From: an uncultured Bacillota bacterium | GTDB taxonomy: Bacteria; Bacillota; Clostridia; Oscillospirales; Oscillospiraceae | Assembly: GCA_947172355.1 (NCBI GenBank) | Contig: CAMWBA010000002.1 | Location: 1 to 64,000 of the forward strand | Reading direction: 5' to 3' | Length of the DNA: 64,000 nucleotides | Shown: positions 59,327-64,000 of the stretch, piece after piece | How positions within the stretch are numbered: position 1 is the stretch's first letter | Layout of the letters: each line of letters opens with the position of its first letter | The notes under the pieces: model-generated | What the model was told of the DNA's origin: nothing | The model's input: only the letters and a program-made list of their open reading frames with translations | The model's database searches: none | Made by a program: the position numbers and the translations under genes

Positions 59327-60013
59327 ATGGCCCTGTATACCATTGGAGATACCCACCTCTCTCTAGGCAGCAACAAGCCCATGGACGTGTTTGGAGGGGG
59401 CTGGGCGGGCTATATCGACAAACTGAAAGAGGGATTTCAGATTGTGTCTCAGGAGGATACGGTGGTTATCTGCGGCGACGTGTCCTGGGGCATGAGTTTG
59501 GAGGAAGCAAAGGAGGACTTTTCCTTTCTGGATGCCTTGCCCGGAGGGCGGAAGCTGCTTCTCAAGGGGAACCACGACTATTGGTGGACTACCGCCAGCA
59601 AGATGAAAACTTTTTTCCGGGAGAACGGCTTTCATACCTTGGATATTCTTCACAATAACTGTCATGTTTATGGGGAGACCGCCCTGTGCGGCACCCGGGG
59701 ATGGTTCTATGAGGAGGACCGGGGGGAGCACAGCGCCAAGATTTTCAATCGAGAGTTGATCCGGTTGGAGGCGTCTTTGAAAGCGGCGGGGGAGCGGGAA
59801 AAGCTGTGTTTTCTCCACTATCCTCCCCTGTACCAAGGCTACCGGTGCCAAGAGATCATCGACCTGTTGGAGAACTACAGTGTAAAGCTGTGCTGCTATG
59901 GCCACCTCCATGGGGGGAGCCATCGCCTGGCCGTCACCGGACGGCAGGGAACTGTGGATTACCGCCTGGTTGCGGCCGATTATGTACGGTTCCGGCCGGT
60001 GTGCATCTGGTAA
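59327..60013 (+). CDS. Calcineurin-like metallophosphoesterase
   Basis: ATG 59327 gives 228 residues; the ORF-track start at 59099 lies inside thrC. The metal-binding motifs are in order: IGDTHLS, CGDVSWG, GNHDYWW, LHYPP and GHLHGG. The family includes phosphodiesterases for small nucleotides and other substrates; specificity is not readable. No signal peptide, so cytoplasmic. Located directly after thrC, probably on its transcript. Confidence 0.88.
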   Translation: MALYTIGDTHLSLGSNKPMDVFGGGWAGYIDKLKEGFQIVSQEDTVVICGDVSWGMSLEEAKEDFSFLDALPGGRKLLLKGNHDYWWTTASKMKTFFRENGFHTLDILHNNCHVYGETALCGTRGWFYEEDRGEHSAKIFNRELIRLEASLKAAGEREKLCFLHYPPLYQGYRCQEIIDLLENYSVKLCCYGHLHGGSHRLAVTGRQGTVDYRLVAADYVRFRPVCIW

Positions 60014-60110
60014 GGGCGGATAGGAACCGCCGTTGCACCGTCAAAATGCCACATTCCCATGTTCTGCGCAATTGAAAAAGGGAAAAAACAGGGAAATTTC
60101 AAAAAAAGAC

Positions 60111-60139
60111 TGTTCAAACCGCTGCATATCTGATAGAAT
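60111..60139 (+). promoter_or_regulatory. Candidate promoter of tig
   Basis: TGTTCA, a 17-base spacer and TAGAAT, about 70 bases before tig. The surrounding 60014-60209 interval holds no gene. Confidence 0.45.
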
Positions 60140-60209
60140 ATCGTGGCGAAAGTAAAAGGGCCCCAGTATAGCGTACTTTTGCGGGGGGCCGACAGGAGGA
60201 AATTGACAA

Positions 60210-61586
60210 ATGAAGGTCACCAGTGTTGAGAAGAAAGAAAAGAGTACCGTTGAGCTCACCATCCAGGTGGAGGCAGGAGAGTTTGAGGCTGCCATCCAAA
60301 AAGTTTATCTGAAAAACCGCGGGCGCATCAATGTTCCCGGCTTCCGGAAAGGCAAGGCCCCCCGGAAAATTATTGAGGGTATGTACGGCGCCAGTGTGTT
60401 TTATGAGGATGCCATCAACGATGCCTATCCTGCGGCCTATGAGCAGGCCGTGAAGGAACAGGCGCTGGACGATGTTGGCTACCCCAAAATGGAGATTGTG
60501 GAGGTGGGAAAAGAGGGCTTTACCTTTAAGGCGCTGGTCTCGGTCCGCCCTGAGGCCAAGCTGGGCGAATACAAGGGTCTGTCCGCCTATAAAGAGGAAG
60601 TTAAGGTTACCGACGAGGATATTGACGCAGAGCTCAAGCCTTACATCGACCGGGCCACCCGTCTGGTCAGCGTCAAGCGCAAGGCGAAAAAGGGCGATAC
60701 CGCCGTCATCGACTTTGAGGGGTTTGACAATGGCACCCCCTTTGAAGGCGGCAAGGGTGAGAACTATGATTTGAAGCTGGGAGCCGGTATGTTTGTCCCC
60801 GGCTTTGAAGAACAGGTCATCGGTATGAAGGCTGGCGAGGAAAAGGACATCGACATCACCTTTCCCGAGGACTACCACGCCGATTTGGCCGGCAAAGCGG
60901 TGGTCTTTCATGTGAAGGTCAACGAGGTGAAGGAGTCTCAGGTTCCCGAAGTGGACGATGAGTTTGCCAAGGATGTGTCTGAGTTTGAGACTCTGGCCGA
61001 TTTCCGCAAGGATCTGGGCGACAAACTGCTGGAGCGGAAGAATGCCCAGGCCCAGAGCGACTTTGAGAATGCCGTCATAGAGCAGCTGGTGGAGAACATG
61101 GAGTGCGAAATTCCCGACGGTATGGTAGAGAGCCAGACTGACCGCCTGATGGACGACTACGCCATGCGCTTGCAGAGCCAGGGAATCCCCATGGACCAGT
61201 ATATGTCCATGATGGGTATGACCCCCGAGATGATGCGGGCTTCCGCCAAGCCCGCCGCCTTGAAGCAGGTCCAGACAGAACTGGCCCTCACTGCGGTGGC
61301 TAAGGCGGAGAATATTGAAGTGTCCGATGAGGAGTATGAGGCGGAGATCGCCAAGATGGCCGAGCAGTATAACATGCCCGCCGAGCAGGTGAAAGCAATC
61401 ATTCCTGCGGACAGCTTGAAGAGTGACCTATCCCTGCGGAAAGCCAGCGAGCTGGTAATTTCTCAGGCCAAGGTCACCAAAAAGAAGCCTGCCAAGAAGT
61501 CCGCAAAGAAGGCGGAGGAGGGCGAGGAAAAGCCCAAACGTACCCGGGCCAAGAAGAGCGAGGAACCCAAGGCCGAGGAGGAATGA
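60210..61586 (+). CDS. tig: Trigger factor
   Basis: A 458-residue ribosome-associated chaperone. The ribosome-binding tip is VPGFRKGKAPRKIIEGMYG near residue 44, followed by the FKBP-like prolyl isomerase domain (KKGDTAVIDFEGFDNGTPFE region, about 150-240) and the C-terminal helical arms. The last 40 residues are an unusual lysine/alanine/glutamate tail (KKKPAKKSAKKAEE and more), seen in several clostridia. AGGAGG precedes the ATG. Confidence 0.97.
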   Translation: MKVTSVEKKEKSTVELTIQVEAGEFEAAIQKVYLKNRGRINVPGFRKGKAPRKIIEGMYGASVFYEDAINDAYPAAYEQAVKEQALDDVGYPKMEIVEVGKEGFTFKALVSVRPEAKLGEYKGLSAYKEEVKVTDEDIDAELKPYIDRATRLVSVKRKAKKGDTAVIDFEGFDNGTPFEGGKGENYDLKLGAGMFVPGFEEQVIGMKAGEEKDIDITFPEDYHADLAGKAVVFHVKVNEVKESQVPEVDDEFAKDVSEFETLADFRKDLGDKLLERKNAQAQSDFENAVIEQLVENMECEIPDGMVESQTDRLMDDYAMRLQSQGIPMDQYMSMMGMTPEMMRASAKPAALKQVQTELALTAVAKAENIEVSDEEYEAEIAKMAEQYNMPAEQVKAIIPADSLKSDLSLRKASELVISQAKVTKKKPAKKSAKKAEEGEEKPKRTRAKKSEEPKAEEE

Positions 61587-61595
61587 AATCCATGT

Positions 61596-61621
61596 CCCGG
61601 AGCGGCCTTTGCTGCTCCGGG
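61596..61621 (+). terminator. Hairpin after tig
   Basis: CCCGGAGC / GCTCCGGG stem with a ten-base loop, no T-tract; may be a partial terminator before clpP. Confidence 0.5.
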
Positions 61622-61665
61622 CATGACCCTATATTGCCAGGGGAATGAATTTTCCATGAAATGGG

Positions 61666-61671
61666 TATAAT
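61666..61671 (+). promoter_or_regulatory. Possible -10 of a clpP promoter
   Basis: A consensus TATAAT 32 bases before clpP, with no convincing -35 and no CtsR heptad repeat seen. Confidence 0.35.
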
Positions 61672-61703
61672 TTGGTATCCCATCTGAATAAAGGAGTAAC
61701 ACT

Positions 61704-62285
61704 ATGAGTTTAGTTCCTGTAGTAGTAGAGCAGACCAACCGGGGCGAACGGTCCTATGACATTTTCTCACGTCTGCTCAATGACCGCATTGTCATGCTGT
61801 CTGAGGAGGTCAACGACACCACCGCTTCCCTGGTGGTGGCCCAGCTTCTGTTTCTGGAGGCCCAGGACCCGGACAAGGATATCCAGTTTTATATCAACAG
61901 CCCCGGCGGCTCCGTTACAGCTGGTATGGCCATCTACGATACCATGCAGTATATCAAGTGCGACGTGTCCACCATCTGTATCGGCATGGCCGCTTCTATG
62001 GGGGCGTTCCTGCTGTCCTCTGGAGCCAAAGGCAAGCGGCTGGCCCTGCCCAACGCCGAAATTATGATTCACCAGCCCTCTGCGGGAACCCAGGGCCAGA
62101 TTACCGATATGGCCATCCACCTGCGCCGGTTGGAGATTATCAAGAAGCGGATGAACCATATTCTGTCTGAAAATACCGGAAAACCCATTGAAGTGGTCAC
62201 CGCCGATTGTGAGCGTGACAACTTTATGACCGCTCAAGAGGCGGTGGAGTACGGTTTGATTGACAAGGTGATCGACAGGCGGTAA
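61704..62285 (+). CDS. clpP: ATP-dependent Clp protease proteolytic subunit
   Basis: A 193-residue serine peptidase. The catalytic Ser98 is in [11 protein letters not shown], His123 in IMIHQPSAG, and an Asp near 172 completes the triad; [11 protein letters not shown] forms the oxyanion region. It assembles into the tetradecameric chamber fed by ClpX, encoded 33 bases downstream. AAGGAG precedes the ATG. Confidence 0.98.
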   Translation: MSLVPVVVEQTNRGERSYDIFSRLLNDRIVMLSEEVNDTTASLVVAQLLFLEAQDPDKDIQFYINSPGGSVTAGMAIYDTMQYIKCDVSTICIGMAASMGAFLLSSGAKGKRLALPNAEIMIHQPSAGTQGQITDMAIHLRRLEIIKKRMNHILSENTGKPIEVVTADCERDNFMTAQEAVEYGLIDKVIDRR

Positions 62286-62318
62286 GATTTTACTATCTCG
62301 AGAGACGAGGTGTTTCCA

Positions 62319-63629
62319 ATGGCAATCAATGACGAGAGACGGGTGCGCTGTTCCTTCTGCGGTAAGCACCAGGATCAGGTAAAGCGGATGATCGCCGGTC
62401 CCGGCGTCTATATCTGCAACGAGTGTGTCAGCTTATGTATGGAGGCGATGGGGGCTGAGTCGCTGCTGGACGATGAGCAGTTTTTGGGAGAGATTCCTGA
62501 TGCCATCCCCACTCCCAAGGAGATACACACCGTTCTGGACCAGTATATCATTGGCCAGGAGAAGGCGAAGGTGGCCCTGTCCGTAGCGGTATACAACCAC
62601 TATAAACGCATTTACTTCGGCGGAGCAGAGGATGTGGAGTTGCAGAAGAGCAACATCCTCCTCATGGGTCCCACCGGCTGCGGCAAAACTCTCTTTGCCC
62701 AGACACTGGCCCGAGTGCTGAAGGTCCCCTTTGCCATCGCCGACGCCACTACCCTCACTGAAGCAGGTTATGTGGGCGATGATGTAGAGAATATTCTTCT
62801 GCGTCTGGTCCAGGCTGCCGACTATGACATTGAGTTGGCTGAACGCGGTATTATTTATATTGATGAGATGGATAAAATCGCCCGAAAGAGCGAAAATACT
62901 TCCATCACCCGAGACGTATCCGGAGAGGGTGTGCAGCAGGCGCTGCTGAAGATTCTGGAGGGTACTGTGGCCAACGTCCCCCCTCAAGGCGGACGGAAGC
63001 ACCCCCATCAGGAGTTTATTCAGATTGACACCCACAACATCTTGTTTATTTGCGGCGGCGCTTTCGATGGCATCGACAAAATTATTGAGCACCGCTTGGA
63101 TAAGCGGTCCTTAGGCTTCGGCGCAGAGATTAAGAGCAAGAAAGAGCGCAATGTGGGCGAGATGATGGCGGAACTTCAGCCACAGGATCTGTTGAAATAC
63201 GGCATTATCCCCGAACTGGTGGGCCGTATGCCTGTGGTGACAACGCTGGAATCACTCAATCAGAAGCAGATGGTGCGGATCCTCACCGAGCCCAAAAACG
63301 CTCTGGTGAAGCAGTATCAGGTGCTGCTGAACTATGATGAGGTGGAACTGGAGTTTACACCGGAAGCTCTGGAGGCGGTTGCTGACCGGGCAGTGGCTCG
63401 GGAGATTGGCGCCCGGGGCCTGCGGGCCATTCTGGAGGAGGTTATGAACCAGATCATGTATGATATCCCCTCCGACCCCACCATTGTCAAGGTAACCATT
63501 ACCGAGGACTGCGTGAAAACCGGGGAGCCTCCGCAGCTGACCCGCGACCCGGAGCGGACACAGCGGCCCAAATTGGGCAAGGCAACCCTGCAAGTGGAAC
63601 GGTCTGGCCACCATGGCCGCGCCGGCTGA
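62319..63629 (+). CDS. clpX: ATP-dependent Clp protease ATP-binding subunit ClpX
   Basis: ATG 62319 after GACGAGG gives 436 residues. The N-terminal zinc-binding domain has CSFC (11-14) and ICNEC/C. The AAA+ core has Walker [13 protein letters not shown] and the [12 protein letters not shown] Walker B region; the IGF-type ClpP-binding loop region precedes [13 protein letters not shown]. It unfolds substrates for ClpP. The tig-clpP-clpX-lon order is the classic arrangement. Confidence 0.98.
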   Translation: MAINDERRVRCSFCGKHQDQVKRMIAGPGVYICNECVSLCMEAMGAESLLDDEQFLGEIPDAIPTPKEIHTVLDQYIIGQEKAKVALSVAVYNHYKRIYFGGAEDVELQKSNILLMGPTGCGKTLFAQTLARVLKVPFAIADATTLTEAGYVGDDVENILLRLVQAADYDIELAERGIIYIDEMDKIARKSENTSITRDVSGEGVQQALLKILEGTVANVPPQGGRKHPHQEFIQIDTHNILFICGGAFDGIDKIIEHRLDKRSLGFGAEIKSKKERNVGEMMAELQPQDLLKYGIIPELVGRMPVVTTLESLNQKQMVRILTEPKNALVKQYQVLLNYDEVELEFTPEALEAVADRAVAREIGARGLRAILEEVMNQIMYDIPSDPTIVKVTITEDCVKTGEPPQLTRDPERTQRPKLGKATLQVERSGHHGRAG

Positions 63630-63645
63630 TGATATAGGAATCAAT

Positions 63646-63689
63646 CAGACGTCCCGCAAATACCCCACAGCGGGGCTGCGGGGCGTCTG
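63646..63689 (+). terminator. Long hairpin between clpX and lon
   Basis: CAGACGTCCCGCA / TGCGGGGCGTCTG (13 bp with one G-T pair) enclosing an inner CCCC/GGGG stem. No T-tract, so it may slow transcription or act as an RNA-processing site rather than terminate fully. Confidence 0.55.
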
Positions 63690-63730
63690 CGCTGTCCCCA
63701 GCTTGCATGTTCGAGAGGAAGTGATCGATT

Positions 63731-64000
63731 ATGTCGAAGGAATGGGAGGTTCTGCACACCGCCGCTATGCCCATCATCGCGCTGCGGGGGCTGACGGTGT
63801 TTCCCAATGTATTGCTCCACTTTGAGGTGGCCCGGGAGGCGTCGGTCAAGGCGCTGGAAGCGGCCATGACCGCCGGGAGTCCAGTCTTTTTAGTGGGCCA
63901 AAAGGATATCACAGTGGATGAACCAGGGGGAGGAGATTTGTACCAGATTGGTACAATCTCCAGTATCCGTCAGATTCTTCGGATGCCCGGGGACAATGTG
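63731..64000 (+). CDS. lon: ATP-dependent protease Lon, N-terminal part (cut by window end)
   Basis: Not in the ORF track because it runs off the window. ATG 63731, preceded by GAGAGGAAG, opens 90 codons: MSKEWEVLHTAAMPIIALRG, then LTVFPNVLLHFEVAREASVKALEAAM and SPVFLVGQKDITVDEP. This is the start of the Lon substrate-recognition (LON) domain (PIIALRGLTVFPNVL...). The position after clpX fits the usual gene order. ATPase and protease domains lie outside the window. Confidence 0.92.
   Translation, partial: MSKEWEVLHTAAMPIIALRGLTVFPNVLLHFEVAREASVKALEAAMTAGSPVFLVGQKDITVDEPGGGDLYQIGTISSIRQILRMPGDNV

Noticed and set aside
58354-59382. 342-residue minus-strand ORF
   Set aside because: Antisense to threonine synthase, shadow frame.
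61622-61703. CtsR operator ahead of clpP
   Set aside because: No pair of GGTCAAA-like heptads is present.

Overview
The window looks like a chromosomal segment of a GC-rich (roughly 55-60%) anaerobic gut Firmicute in the Oscillospiraceae/Ruminococcaceae group (Flavonifractor/Pseudoflavonifractor/Oscillibacter-like). This is an inference. It rests on the sporulation pair yqfC-yqfD, RqcH, HisZ plus short HisG, an EFR1-type ferredoxin, a 4Fe-4S aldo/keto reductase, GldA/F/G-type ABC genes and strong GGAGG ribosome-binding sites. No rRNA, tRNA, CRISPR array, intact insertion sequence or prophage was seen. Most of the window is ordinary chromosomal backbone with small accessory insertions.

Layout. 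1-1.8 kb: a run of small membrane proteins and a lipoprotein of unknown function. 1.8-4.4 kb: yqfC-yqfD-phoH. 4.4-4.9 kb: a small accessory pair with an XRE regulator. 4.9-8.5 kb (minus): biotin operon bioY-bioB-bioD-bioA with a BirA-type operator. 8.8-12.1 kb: an Fe-S aldo/keto reductase, then sirtuin, WYL regulator and zinc-ribbon protein. 12.5-17.8 kb: a LysR regulator divergent from an L-cysteine desulfidase-family enzyme, an S9 peptidase and an EamA exporter. 18.2-25.1 kb: a five-gene oligopeptide ABC importer plus a URO-D-like protein. 25.1-28.9 kb: a GldA/F/G-like ABC exporter with a DUF4340 protein. 29.2-31.9 kb: a SUKH protein, a small partner and RqcH. 32.1-40.5 kb (minus): a complete ten-gene histidine operon. 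40.7-45.6 kb: a CBS-type family II pyrophosphatase, a collapsed cutC, an acyltransferase, a VOC protein and a CLC anion transporter. 45.9-47.2 kb: rlmD. 47.2-49.26 kb: an AT-richer island with a gene remnant, an EFR1 ferredoxin, an Rrf2 regulator and a long perfect hairpin. 49.3-54.5 kb: yebC, rplS, a frameshifted GNAT gene, a TraX protein, a DUF6056-like membrane protein and rbgA. 54.5-57.7 kb: two SUKH-type genes inserted between rbgA and rnhB-yraN. 57.8-64 kb: thrC, a phosphoesterase, tig, clpP, clpX and the start of lon.

How the genes work together. The histidine operon encodes every step from PRPP/ATP to histidine, with HisZ supplying the regulatory subunit that short HisG needs. The biotin operon covers uptake and the last three synthetic steps but has no bioF here, so it may salvage 7-keto-8-aminopelargonate or use a distant bioF. 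The 12.5-25 kb stretch reads as a possible peptide/cysteine catabolic neighbourhood (importer, peptidase, desulfidase, exporter). tig-clpP-clpX-lon is a protein quality-control block.

Points most worth a second look: three SUKH-type proteins with no large polymorphic toxin beside them; a CutC with an in-frame loss of its barrel core; RNase HII with GAG in place of the GRG motif; a CLC protein with CLC-F-like motifs; and a 35-codon ORF overlapping the start of the dppB-like gene. I did not find a clearly novel multi-gene system. Protein identities come from reading the translations; no database search was run.
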